From Candidatus Latescibacterota bacterium (GTDB lineage: Bacteria > Latescibacterota > UBA2968), in assembly GCA_022824945.1 (NCBI GenBank), contig JAJDYX010000054.1:1-64000 (forward strand): a stretch of DNA of 64,000 nucleotides. The letters are read 5' to 3'. Position numbers and translations under genes: made by a program. Shown in pieces: positions 17,619 to 25,804 of this stretch. The stretch's first letter is position 1. Each line of letters begins with the position of its first letter. The notes beneath the pieces were generated by a model. The model did no database searches. It was not told the origin of the DNA and saw nothing but the letters and a program-made list of their open reading frames with translations.

Positions 17619-18896
17619 ATGAACAAAGACACCGCCTTTCAAATGGGCGCCTCAAACCTGCGCTTTGGGGTGGGAACAACGCGCGAAATCGGCCTGGACC
17701 TGTCCGACATGGGCCTCAAGCGCGTCCTCGTCATCACCGATCCCAACCTCGTCGATCTGCCCCCTGTTCAAACCGCGAGAGAGAGCCTGGAATCCGAAGG
17801 CATAGAATACGATTTGTTCGACCGCGTACGCGTGGAACCCACGGATATCTCTTTCAAAGACGCCATTGCCGTCGCCACAGAAGGTGCTTACGAAGGCTAT
17901 GTCGCCATTGGGGGCGGTTCATCTATCGACACGGCAAAAGCAGCCAACTTATTTGCAACCTATCCCGACGACTTCTTTGCCTATATCAACGCGCCCATCG
18001 GCCAGGGCAAACCCGTCCCCGGCCCCGTCAAACCCCTCTTTGCCATTCCCACCACAGCCGGCACGGGAAGTGAAACCACGGGCGTAGCCATTATGGACCT
18101 CTCTGACCGCCACGTCAAAACCGGCATTGCACACCGCTATCTCAAACCCGACCTCGCCATTGTCGATCCCGAAAACACGCGCACCATGCCGCCTTCCATC
18201 GCGGCGGCAACTGGCCTCGACGTTCTCTGTCACGCCCTCGAATCCTTCACCGCCATCCCCTATACCGAACGCCCCAGACCCAATCGCCCAATCGAACGCC
18301 CAGCCTATCAGGGCGCCAATCCCATTTCCGACATGTGGGCACTCAAAGCCATAGAAATGACCACGCAATACCTGCCCCGCGCGGTTCGCAGCCCCGACGA
18401 TGACGAAGCCCGCGCGCAAATGATCCTCGCCGCATCGCTCGCTGGCATCGGCTTTGGCAATGCCGGCGTTCACCTCTGCCATGGCATGTCGTATCCTGTA
18501 TCGGGTATGGTGCGAAACTTCAAACCCAAAGGCATGATCACAGACCACGCCATCATCCCACACGGCATGTCCGTCGTCCTCAACGCCCCTCCCGTCTTTC
18601 GATTCACAGGACCCGCGCAGCCAGACCGCCACCTTCGGGTAGCACAGATCATGGGCGCTGACATTTCCAATGCATCTCCCGACGAAGCGGGCCACATTCT
18701 CGCCGATCAAATCGTCGCTCTGATGAAACAACTCGAAGTGCCTAATGGTCTGTCAGCAATCGGATTCACCGAAAGCGACATCCCCGCACTCGTCGAAGGC
18801 ACCCTCCCCCAACACCGCGTCACCAAACTCTCACCGCGTCCCGCAGAAGCCGAAGACCTGAAAGCCTTGTTCAAAGATGCAATGGTCGCATGGTAA
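17619..18896 (+). CDS. Hydroxyacid-oxoacid transhydrogenase (iron-containing ADH family)
   Basis: From ATG 17619 the protein is 425 residues. It is an iron-type alcohol dehydrogenase with the GGGSSIDTAKA nucleotide-binding motif, an Asp/His metal centre (GLDVLCHALES, VHLCHGMSYP, ITDHAIIPHG) and the inserted segment PIERPAYQGANPISD. That insert is characteristic of the hydroxyacid-oxoacid transhydrogenase group (mitochondrial ADHFE1), which couples 4-hydroxybutyrate oxidation to 2-oxoglutarate reduction. I assign this subgroup from remembered sequence similarity. The substrate in this organism is an inference. An upstream in-frame extension to 17529 overlaps the thioredoxin gene and lacks a ribosome binding site. 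Confidence 0.85.
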   Translation: MNKDTAFQMGASNLRFGVGTTREIGLDLSDMGLKRVLVITDPNLVDLPPVQTARESLESEGIEYDLFDRVRVEPTDISFKDAIAVATEGAYEGYVAIGGGSSIDTAKAANLFATYPDDFFAYINAPIGQGKPVPGPVKPLFAIPTTAGTGSETTGVAIMDLSDRHVKTGIAHRYLKPDLAIVDPENTRTMPPSIAAATGLDVLCHALESFTAIPYTERPRPNRPIERPAYQGANPISDMWALKAIEMTTQYLPRAVRSPDDDEARAQMILAASLAGIGFGNAGVHLCHGMSYPVSGMVRNFKPKGMITDHAIIPHGMSVVLNAPPVFRFTGPAQPDRHLRVAQIMGADISNASPDEAGHILADQIVALMKQLEVPNGLSAIGFTESDIPALVEGTLPQHRVTKLSPRPAEAEDLKALFKDAMVAW

Positions 18897-18905
18897 AATC
18901 AAAGG

Positions 18906-18934
18906 TTGCCATTCTATTTCCGAAATATTATGAT
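18906..18934 (+). promoter_or_regulatory. Sigma70-type promoter for the symporter
   Basis: TTGCCA (18906-18911) and TATGAT (18929-18934) are separated by exactly 17 bp. Each matches the consensus at five of six positions. The predicted start is about 40 bp before the GTG of the symporter gene. Confidence 0.6.
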
Positions 18935-18981
18935 GTAAGCATCAATAGCATCGATATACAGGCATAACAGGAGGGCTTTTC

Positions 18982-20865
18982 GTGGACGCTAAACTAATCT
19001 GGCTTTTTGCTTTTGTGGGACTTTACTGGGCTTACTGCCTCTTCTGGGGTGTTAGAGGTGCCATTTCTTCACGCACATCAACCGACTACTTCGTGGCCGG
19101 GCGCACCATTGGCTTATGGGTATTTGTTCTCGCGGCCACTGCCACCAGCTTTTCCGGATGGACCTTTGTAGGACACCCCGGCAAAATCCTCATCGATGGC
19201 CTGCCCTACGCATTTGCTTCCTTTTACGCCCTCACAATTCCCTTTACCGGCGTGCTCTTTTTGCGCCGCCAATGGGTCGTAGGACGAGCCTTTGAGCACA
19301 TTACCCCTGGCGAAATGTACACCACCTACTACGGTGGCAACGCCATGCGCCTGCTCACAGTTCTCGTCGCCTTCCTCTTTTCAGTACCTTATCTCGGCGT
19401 ACAACTCCGCGCCTCTGGCGACCTCTTTCATGTACTCACCGACGGCATGATCGGCATTGAAATAGGTATGTTCGCCCTCTCTGCCATTGTTATGATCTAC
19501 GTCGCATCCGGCGGTCTTCGCTCCGTTGCCTATGTTGACTGCGCCCAATGCGTCTTGCTCGCCCTCGGCATTGTCATCCTGGGTGGCATCGCCATCAGCT
19601 TTGCAGGCGGTTGGGGCGGATTTACCGACGGCCTTGCAGATTATGTCAAACAAGATCTCGCATCGGGTCAAAAACTCACCCCCGATGGCCACTCAAACAT
19701 CGTAGCTATGCCAGGAACTATTCAGGCAGTATCTTCAGGGGCAGAAGCACAGGGCAGCGTGTGGACCGGCATGATGTGTCTCACCTACATGTTCGCGCTC
19801 ATGGGCATTCAATCCTCACCCGCCTTTTCCATGTGGTGCTTTTCCAACAAAACCAGTGAACCCTTCCGCTGGCAGCAAGTGGTGGCATCCTCGATTATCA
19901 TCGGTATCATCCTCTTCACCTTCACCATCTTTCAGGGCATTGGGGGCAACATCCTTATCGCAAACGGCATATTTGAGTCCGCCAATGACAAAAACCTCGT
20001 CCCCCAACTCATCAACCTGCTCACCGACTCAGCGCCCTGGCTCGTTGGCCTGCTCGCGGTTTGTGCCCTCGCCGCAATGCAATCCACCGGAGCCGCCTAC
20101 ATGTCCACCTTCTCGGGCATGGTCACCCGCGACCTCTACAAACAGTACGTCGCTCCCGACGCATCGGACAGCGTGCAAAAGCTCTGTGGGCGCATCTTCG
20201 TCATCGTCGTCACAGTGGTTGCGCTCTTCGTCGCCGCGCAATTCACCGGCGCCATTGTCATGCTCGGCGGCCTGGCAGTTGCCTACGGCTTCCAGATGTA
20301 CCCGGCCCTCATGGGGGTATGCTACTTTCCCTGGCTCACCCGCAAAGGCGTAGTCTGGGGCCTTGTTGCTGGCCTTATTGCCGTCACCTTGACCGACCGC
20401 ACAGTGGCCGTATTTGGACTACCCTGGGGCGCATTCCCCCTCACCATTCACAGCGCGGGCTGGGGTATCTTCGCCAACTTGATCATTGCCCTGCTCGTCT
20501 CAAAATTTGCCTCGGAAAACAACGGAGAACGCGAAAAACGCAAAAAACACCACGCCTTCATCCAGGCCGTCTCTGGCCTCACCGACGACCAGAAGAAATG
20601 GGTGACTCCGGCGTGGATCCTCACAGTTTTATGGTTCCTCATCGGATTCGGGCCTTTTGCCACAGTTGGCAACACCCTCTTTTCAGATCCCAATACCCCG
20701 GCCACCTGGGCACCTTTTGGCTTGCCCTCACTCTGGGTCTGGCAACTCATCATGCTGCTCTTCGGCATCTTCGTCATGTGGATGCTCGCCTTCAAAGTCG
20801 GCCTCTCCAAACCCGTTCCGATTGAAGATGTGACCTCGCAGCGTGAAACGTTTTACAAAAAATAA
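18982..20865 (+). CDS. Sodium:solute symporter (SSS) family transporter
   Basis: A 627-residue polytopic membrane protein starting at GTG 18982, with AGGAGGG just upstream. The pattern of about 13 hydrophobic segments, the early TDYFVAGRTIGLWVF and the core STGAAYMSTFSGMVTRDLYKQ are those of SSS transporters. In this family these sequences bind sodium and substrate. The family imports sugars, organic acids or amino acids; specificity cannot be read here. It is followed, convergently, by an acid-sugar dehydratase-type enzyme gene 11 bp away, so a sugar-acid substrate is a fair guess. A good promoter lies at 18906-18934. Confidence 0.92.
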   Translation: MDAKLIWLFAFVGLYWAYCLFWGVRGAISSRTSTDYFVAGRTIGLWVFVLAATATSFSGWTFVGHPGKILIDGLPYAFASFYALTIPFTGVLFLRRQWVVGRAFEHITPGEMYTTYYGGNAMRLLTVLVAFLFSVPYLGVQLRASGDLFHVLTDGMIGIEIGMFALSAIVMIYVASGGLRSVAYVDCAQCVLLALGIVILGGIAISFAGGWGGFTDGLADYVKQDLASGQKLTPDGHSNIVAMPGTIQAVSSGAEAQGSVWTGMMCLTYMFALMGIQSSPAFSMWCFSNKTSEPFRWQQVVASSIIIGIILFTFTIFQGIGGNILIANGIFESANDKNLVPQLINLLTDSAPWLVGLLAVCALAAMQSTGAAYMSTFSGMVTRDLYKQYVAPDASDSVQKLCGRIFVIVVTVVALFVAAQFTGAIVMLGGLAVAYGFQMYPALMGVCYFPWLTRKGVVWGLVAGLIAVTLTDRTVAVFGLPWGAFPLTIHSAGWGIFANLIIALLVSKFASENNGEREKRKKHHAFIQAVSGLTDDQKKWVTPAWILTVLWFLIGFGPFATVGNTLFSDPNTPATWAPFGLPSLWVWQLIMLLFGIFVMWMLAFKVGLSKPVPIEDVTSQRETFYKK

Positions 20866-20876
20866 TGGGCTATGGG

Positions 20877-21908
20877 TTATTCCCACAAGTCATCATCGAA
20901 CGACACCCCAAAACCCGGTCCCTCACCCGGCGCCATTTTGCCATCCATCACTTGCGGCTGGTCGCGCACCCACGTCATCCAGGGGCGTCCACTTTCAGCC
21001 AGCGGATCGGGATCGAGCGCGACAATCGCGTGTAGTGCCCACACCTCTCCACCGCGATGTGGACACACCTCGACATCGTACTCCTTTGCCAATGCGTAAA
21101 TTTTCACCAACTCTGTCAACCCACCGCACCAGCAAACATCGGGTTGATAAATAGCGTGTAATCCCCTCTGCATCAGCGCCTCAAATCCATCCGCCGTATA
21201 TTCGTGTTCGCCACTCGCAATGGGAATGGGACTCTCGCGCATCAACCGCTCATAGCCATCAAAATCCTCTGGCAAAAGCGGCTCTTCCAACCAGACCAAA
21301 TTGAACTCAGCCAACCGCTCAGCAGCACGCAACGTACCTTCCACATCCCACCCCATTGACGCATCGCACATCAGTTGAATATCATCACCCACGACCGACC
21401 GCACATCCGCAAAAAAATCGGCTATAGCGTCCAACTCACTGTGGGGATCCATCCCCCCAATTCCAAATTTTAATGCCTTATAGCCCAGTGCGAGTGCGCC
21501 CTCAAGATCATCCCGTGACCACCCCGTGCGATACGATGGCACTGCCTTTCGCGTTCCCCCCAGCACCTCGACAAGTGGTTTATTCGCCCGCTTGCCCCGT
21601 AAATCCCACAATGCCAAATCTGCGCCACTAATCGCCATCATCGCAATACCCTTGCGCCCATAAGCCGCGGTATGGCGATACATCGCATCCCACAACCCCT
21701 CGACATCCCCGGCATTCGCGCCGATCAAGACCTCGCGCAACACCGTCTGAACCACATGAATACCCGCCGCACCGCCCCCGCCAACACCGTATCCCGACAA
21801 CCCATCATCCGTATCAATCCGCACCAGAATCTGCCCAATCGTTCCGCGCCAACCAGCAGGTGCGCGATCCGCATCGGGCTGTACTGCGCGAACATGTGTA
21901 ATGATCAT
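20877..21908 (-). CDS. Mandelate racemase/muconate lactonizing enzyme family protein
   Basis: The 343-residue protein is an enolase-superfamily enzyme. The N-terminal capping part (IGQILVRIDTDDG) is followed by a TIM barrel. Its likely metal ligands are Asp in QLMCDASMGWD, Glu in WLEEPLLPED and Glu in IASGEHEYT, and the general base is probably His in VCPHRGG. The barrel strand usually carrying the KxK base reads KALKFGIGG, so the Lys pattern is atypical. This resembles sugar-acid dehydratases that use His, such as the rhamnonate dehydratase group. The likely reaction is dehydration of an acid sugar. The gene converges with the symporter and diverges from the DUF1992 gene. Confidence 0.87.
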   Translation of the reverse strand: MIITHVRAVQPDADRAPAGWRGTIGQILVRIDTDDGLSGYGVGGGGAAGIHVVQTVLREVLIGANAGDVEGLWDAMYRHTAAYGRKGIAMMAISGADLALWDLRGKRANKPLVEVLGGTRKAVPSYRTGWSRDDLEGALALGYKALKFGIGGMDPHSELDAIADFFADVRSVVGDDIQLMCDASMGWDVEGTLRAAERLAEFNLVWLEEPLLPEDFDGYERLMRESPIPIASGEHEYTADGFEALMQRGLHAIYQPDVCWCGGLTELVKIYALAKEYDVEVCPHRGGEVWALHAIVALDPDPLAESGRPWMTWVRDQPQVMDGKMAPGEGPGFGVSFDDDLWE

Positions 21909-21946
21909 GTGAAATCTCCTATTGTAAAAATTTATTACCCTGCTTC

Positions 21947-21975
21947 TTGATATGAGACCCGGTTCAGGGTATATT
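21947..21975 (+). promoter_or_regulatory. Sigma70-type promoter for the DUF1992 gene
   Basis: TTGATA (21947-21952), a 17-bp spacer and TATATT (21970-21975) each match the consensus at five of six positions. The predicted start lies about 35 bp before ATG 22017, which has CCCGGAG as its ribosome binding site. Confidence 0.6.
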
Positions 21976-22016
21976 TATCACTACTGACTTACCCGCTAAA
22001 TTCCCGGAGAAATATA

Positions 22017-22730
22017 ATGGACAAAACAATCAGACGCACGCCCGATGAAATGCTGCGCGATGCTGTGTCAGACGATACCGATATTCCCGGCAAAGGCAAG
22101 CCACTCGATTTAAAAGCGTATTTCCGTCCCGATGCAGAACATCGCATGGCGGGAAAAATTCTGCGCGACAACAATGTGCTTCCCGCACACCTCCAGGAAC
22201 GCAAAGACGCAGAAGAATATCTCAAAAATGCCGAAGAACACCTGCGACGCGCAACCGAAAAAATTGTGCCATTGCAAAAAGCAATTCGCCCCCTCGCGCA
22301 AACACTCATCCGCACATTTTCCGACGACAAAGAGATGTGCAAAGCACTCGGCCTGAACGCACTTTCAAAAAATTTTCATCCCAATCCGGAAACACCGCCC
22401 GCGTCTGATCTCCTTGCGACCATCAGCACCTTCGACCAATTGTGCAAACAATACAATGCACAGGTGCGCAACCTGACATATCGCTACCTCGAAAACCTGC
22501 GCCTCGCGCACGAAAATATCGAAGCCAGCAAAAAGCGACAGCTCGTCAACCGCTCGCTTTTGCCGACTTATGCACCCATTGCCAAAATCGATATCGAAGC
22601 GCAGAGAGAATACATACAAAAGCATTTCCCCCTCTTGCCCGAACGCCCGCGTGACTGGCAATCGCGTCTCAAAACCTGGCAGCGGTCTCAACAGCCATCC
22701 CTCTGGCATCGCATTTTTAGATCCTCTTGA
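22017..22730 (+). CDS. DUF1992 (DnaJ subfamily C member 28-like) protein
   Basis: The 237-residue protein begins with the DUF1992 pattern: a short helix, then DIPGKGKPLDL, then a helix ending NNVLPAHLQ. The family name derives from a eukaryotic DnaJ-related protein, but no J-domain HPD motif is present. The rest is helical and charged. No signal peptide is seen, so it is probably cytoplasmic. Its biochemical role is unknown in general. It is expressed from its own promoter (21947-21975), divergent from the racemase-family gene. Confidence 0.82.
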   Translation: MDKTIRRTPDEMLRDAVSDDTDIPGKGKPLDLKAYFRPDAEHRMAGKILRDNNVLPAHLQERKDAEEYLKNAEEHLRRATEKIVPLQKAIRPLAQTLIRTFSDDKEMCKALGLNALSKNFHPNPETPPASDLLATISTFDQLCKQYNAQVRNLTYRYLENLRLAHENIEASKKRQLVNRSLLPTYAPIAKIDIEAQREYIQKHFPLLPERPRDWQSRLKTWQRSQQPSLWHRIFRSS

Positions 22731-22747
22731 CCCACTTCTATCTTGTC

Positions 22748-22776
22748 TTGACGTATTTGCCAAATTCCAGTAACTT
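22748..22776 (+). promoter_or_regulatory. Weak promoter candidate before the ABC exporter
   Basis: TTGACG (22748-22753) is followed after 17 bp by TAACTT (22771-22776). The -35 box is good and the -10 box poor. It is about 45 bp before GTG 22821. Confidence 0.3.
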
Positions 22777-22820
22777 ATAAGTAAGTAAATACTTTCTTTA
22801 TTTTTATTTGGAGTTGATCT

Positions 22821-25118
22821 GTGGCAAACTCTTCCGAGATAAATCTTCTGGAAATCCCTCCGCAGCACATTTTAGATGGCCTTATCCCATCGCACGAAAC
22901 GGTCCAATTATCGGCCAGCACCGACATTTGTCTCGATGGCACGTATGGCATCGCTTATCTCCTCGCCACAGACAAACACTTGTTCGCAATCAGCCCCAAC
23001 GGCAATTCCACGCCACACACAGAGCGTATCCCACTTTCAGAAATTACCAATCTCGAAGTCAAAGACCTGTTTGGCAACAGCTTACTCAAAGTCCGCACAG
23101 CAACCACAGGTACCACACTCGCGCGATTTACCAAAGGCCAGAACCAGAAATTCAATCGGATAACACACCAACTTGAAGCCCTTGTAAAAGACGCGCGCCA
23201 AACCGAAGACAAAATCGCCAAAGGCCAACTGGGGCGTGCGATTTCGGGCAGGCGGTGTGACGTGTGCGGCACAATCATTTCGCGCAGAGTAGGGGTCTGC
23301 ACCAACTGTCTCGACACCCGCAGACTGCTGTATCGCTTGCTCGCCTATGCGCGTCCCTTCTGGAAACTCGGAACCCTGAGCCTTGCCCTGCTCCTCACCT
23401 CGACCTTTATTAGCCTTACCCCACCGCTTTTGATGCGCGACCTCATTGATGGCGTACTCGCGCCTTCGGCAACGTATGAAACGACTTTCTTCCGCGGCAT
23501 CACAAACAGTATATTTGGGATACCAACCGGATACCAAATCCTCTATTTCCTCGTGGGCCTGCTCCTGCTGATCAACCTCTCGCAATCGGGCCTTCGCGCC
23601 ATACGCTCGTATATCCTATCCGTTCTTGGACAGAAAATCACCTATAACCTCAGAAATGAGGTCTATCAGCACCTCCACCGCCATTCTCTCAGCTTCTACA
23701 ACGAACGCGAAACCGGCACCATTATGGCCAGCATCACCCAGGATGTGGGGCGCCTGCAAGATTTTATCAGCGATGGCCTGCAAGAAATCATCCGCGACAT
23801 TGTCACCATCGCCTTTATATGCATCATTCTCTTTACGATGAATATCAAACTCGCCACCCTCGTTTTAATCCCCACGCCCCTTCTGATTATCGCAACCCTC
23901 AAATTTGGTCACCGCCTGCACCGCACCTACCGCGGTCTATTTCGGCGCTGGGCTGCCATCAGCGCACTCCTTGCCGACACCATTCCCGGCGTGCGCGTGG
24001 TCAAAGCCTTTGCACAGGAAAACCGCGAAGTGGGTAAATTTCAGACGCGCAGCGAAGACCTCCTCAAGGGTGAAATCAAAATTGCGGGCATTCGCAGCAT
24101 CTTCAGTCCAGTCATGGCTTTTATTACATCTATCGGAACGCTGATTATATGGCTCGTAGGGGGCACCTCGGTTCTCGACGGCGCATTGACCCTGGGCAAC
24201 TTTGTGGCATTTACGCAGTACATGTGGCGTTTTTATGGCCCGGTTGAAAGCCTCTGCCGCCTCAATCACCGCTTCCAGCGGGCCGCGTCTTCTGCCGAGC
24301 GCGTCTTTGAAGTGCTCGACACGCAGCCTGACGTAATCGACAGACGTAGCGCGTACCCAATGCCCTCAATTGAAGGACGCATCCAATTTGACGACGTGAC
24401 ATTTTCTTACGAACCCGGCAAACCCGTTCTCAAAAACCTCAATTTTACCGTTGAACCCGGCGAAATGATCGGCCTTGCCGGACATTCTGGCGCGGGTAAA
24501 AGCACCCTGATCAACCTGATTTGCAGATTTTACGACATTGAGGAAGGCGCAATTTTAATCGACGGGCGCGATATCCGCAATGTCACCCTCAAATCCCTGC
24601 GCGATCAGATCGGCGTCGTTCTGCAAGACCCCTTTCTCTTCAATGGACCCATAGCCGAAAATATCGCCTATGGCAAACCCGATGCGTCACTCGATGAAAT
24701 CGTCGCAGCCGCCAAAACAGCCAATGCCCACGATTTTATCCTCCGCTTGCCAGATAGTTACGACACCCCCGCAGGTGAACGCGGCGTTCGGCTCTCGGGC
24801 GGCGAAAGACAACGCATCTCCATTGCGCGCGCGATCCTTCGAAACCCGCGCATTCTCATTCTCGATGAAGCCACCTCCAGCATGGATACCGAGACAGAAT
24901 CGCAGATCCAGGAAGCCCTTTACAGACTCGTGCAGGGACGCACGACCTTTGCCATAGCCCATCGCCTTTCCACACTCAAACACGCAGATCGCCTCTTTAT
25001 CATCGACAAAGGCGAACTCGCCGAGATGGGATCACACGCCGAACTCATCGCCTACGATGGTATTTATGCACGTCTTTGCCGCATGCAAACCGAACTGTCC
25101 AAACTCCGCGCGTGGTAA
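22821..25118 (+). CDS. ABC exporter with N-terminal PH-like region and zinc ribbon (cyanophycin-associated type)
   Basis: The 765-residue protein has three parts. Residues 1-130 form a beta-rich domain resembling a PH fold. A zinc ribbon with Cys146, Cys149, Cys160 and Cys163 follows (CDVCG and CTNC). The rest is a canonical ABC exporter half-transporter: six transmembrane helices from about 175 to 450, then a nucleotide-binding domain with Walker A GHSGAGKST, signature LSGGERQR and Walker B ILILDEATSS. This layout, followed by a DUF1854 gene, is that of the ABC transporter named after cyanophycin loci. GTG 22821 has GGAG 9 bp upstream. Substrate unknown; no cyanophycin synthetase or cyanophycinase is in the window. 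Confidence 0.9.
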   Translation: MANSSEINLLEIPPQHILDGLIPSHETVQLSASTDICLDGTYGIAYLLATDKHLFAISPNGNSTPHTERIPLSEITNLEVKDLFGNSLLKVRTATTGTTLARFTKGQNQKFNRITHQLEALVKDARQTEDKIAKGQLGRAISGRRCDVCGTIISRRVGVCTNCLDTRRLLYRLLAYARPFWKLGTLSLALLLTSTFISLTPPLLMRDLIDGVLAPSATYETTFFRGITNSIFGIPTGYQILYFLVGLLLLINLSQSGLRAIRSYILSVLGQKITYNLRNEVYQHLHRHSLSFYNERETGTIMASITQDVGRLQDFISDGLQEIIRDIVTIAFICIILFTMNIKLATLVLIPTPLLIIATLKFGHRLHRTYRGLFRRWAAISALLADTIPGVRVVKAFAQENREVGKFQTRSEDLLKGEIKIAGIRSIFSPVMAFITSIGTLIIWLVGGTSVLDGALTLGNFVAFTQYMWRFYGPVESLCRLNHRFQRAASSAERVFEVLDTQPDVIDRRSAYPMPSIEGRIQFDDVTFSYEPGKPVLKNLNFTVEPGEMIGLAGHSGAGKSTLINLICRFYDIEEGAILIDGRDIRNVTLKSLRDQIGVVLQDPFLFNGPIAENIAYGKPDASLDEIVAAAKTANAHDFILRLPDSYDTPAGERGVRLSGGERQRISIARAILRNPRILILDEATSSMDTETESQIQEALYRLVQGRTTFAIAHRLSTLKHADRLFIIDKGELAEMGSHAELIAYDGIYARLCRMQTELSKLRAW

Positions 25119-25180
25119 CGAATAGACGGAGCGGGGTACAACTGGTTCAGTTCCATTCACAGACGAACTTGGCCCCACTA

Positions 25181-25203
25181 CCTAATTTTTAATTCCTAAT
25201 TCC
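25181..25203 (-). repeat. Dispersed 23-bp repeat, copy 2 (inverted)
   Basis: Reverse complement of this stretch matches bases 12912-12934 except at two positions. It lies immediately before the DUF1854 start at 25205. Confidence 0.6.
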
Positions 25204-25204
25204 C

Positions 25205-25714
25205 ATGTCTTCACTCCCCGACCTGACCAGCGACCTCTCCCTTCTCTCGCCCCGCGACATTCGTCTGTATCTCGACGATTTTGACGATCTCACACTCGAC
25301 CTGCGCGGCGAAATTCACGAGCGGATTGGTGTGCAACGCGCTTTTCCCCTCAACGCATCCACAAAATTCATCGTGCTCCACGATTCAGACGGCGGTGAAA
25401 TAGGCATAGTACGCGACATGGTCGATCTCGACCCAGACAGCCGAAATGCATTGGAAATAGCACTCGAACAGGCATATTTTATGCCGCGTATTCTAAAAAT
25501 AAATAGCATTGTTTCCAATTTTCACGTCCCCACCTGGGATGTGGAAACAGATCGCGGGCATCGCGTATTTGAAATCCCCAGCAGCAAGCGCGACGTGCGC
25601 GTAATTGACGACGTGCGCGTGATCCTGCGAGACGCCGATGGCAACCGCTACGAGATCGTCGATTACCGTCGCCTCGATCCCGATAGCATTGTATTTGTGG
25701 AAACCATTGTTTGA
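25205..25714 (+). CDS. DUF1854 protein, partner of the ABC exporter
   Basis: The 169-residue protein fits DUF1854, with segments such as PLNASTKFIVLHDSDGGEIG, DLDPDSRNALEIAL and RDADGNRYEIVDY. The family regularly follows the ABC exporter type encoded at 22821-25118, as it does here with an 86-bp gap. No signal peptide or membrane segment is seen, so it probably acts on the cytoplasmic side, perhaps as a regulatory or accessory subunit. Its molecular function is not known to me. The ribosome binding site is weak (TCCC precedes the ATG), and the gap holds a dispersed repeat. Confidence 0.85.
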   Translation: MSSLPDLTSDLSLLSPRDIRLYLDDFDDLTLDLRGEIHERIGVQRAFPLNASTKFIVLHDSDGGEIGIVRDMVDLDPDSRNALEIALEQAYFMPRILKINSIVSNFHVPTWDVETDRGHRVFEIPSSKRDVRVIDDVRVILRDADGNRYEIVDYRRLDPDSIVFVETIV

Positions 25715-25804
25715 AATCTCTATCTGGGGGAACAATCGCACTACTATTTTCGTCAAAGCCAAAATGAACTGCCATGCAGATTGTATTAGTAGAAAGGAGG
25801 AGGC

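Noticed and set aside
17949..18731. 260-codon minus-strand frame
   Set aside because: Antisense to the transhydrogenase gene; Gly/Asp-rich shadow of the opposite strand.
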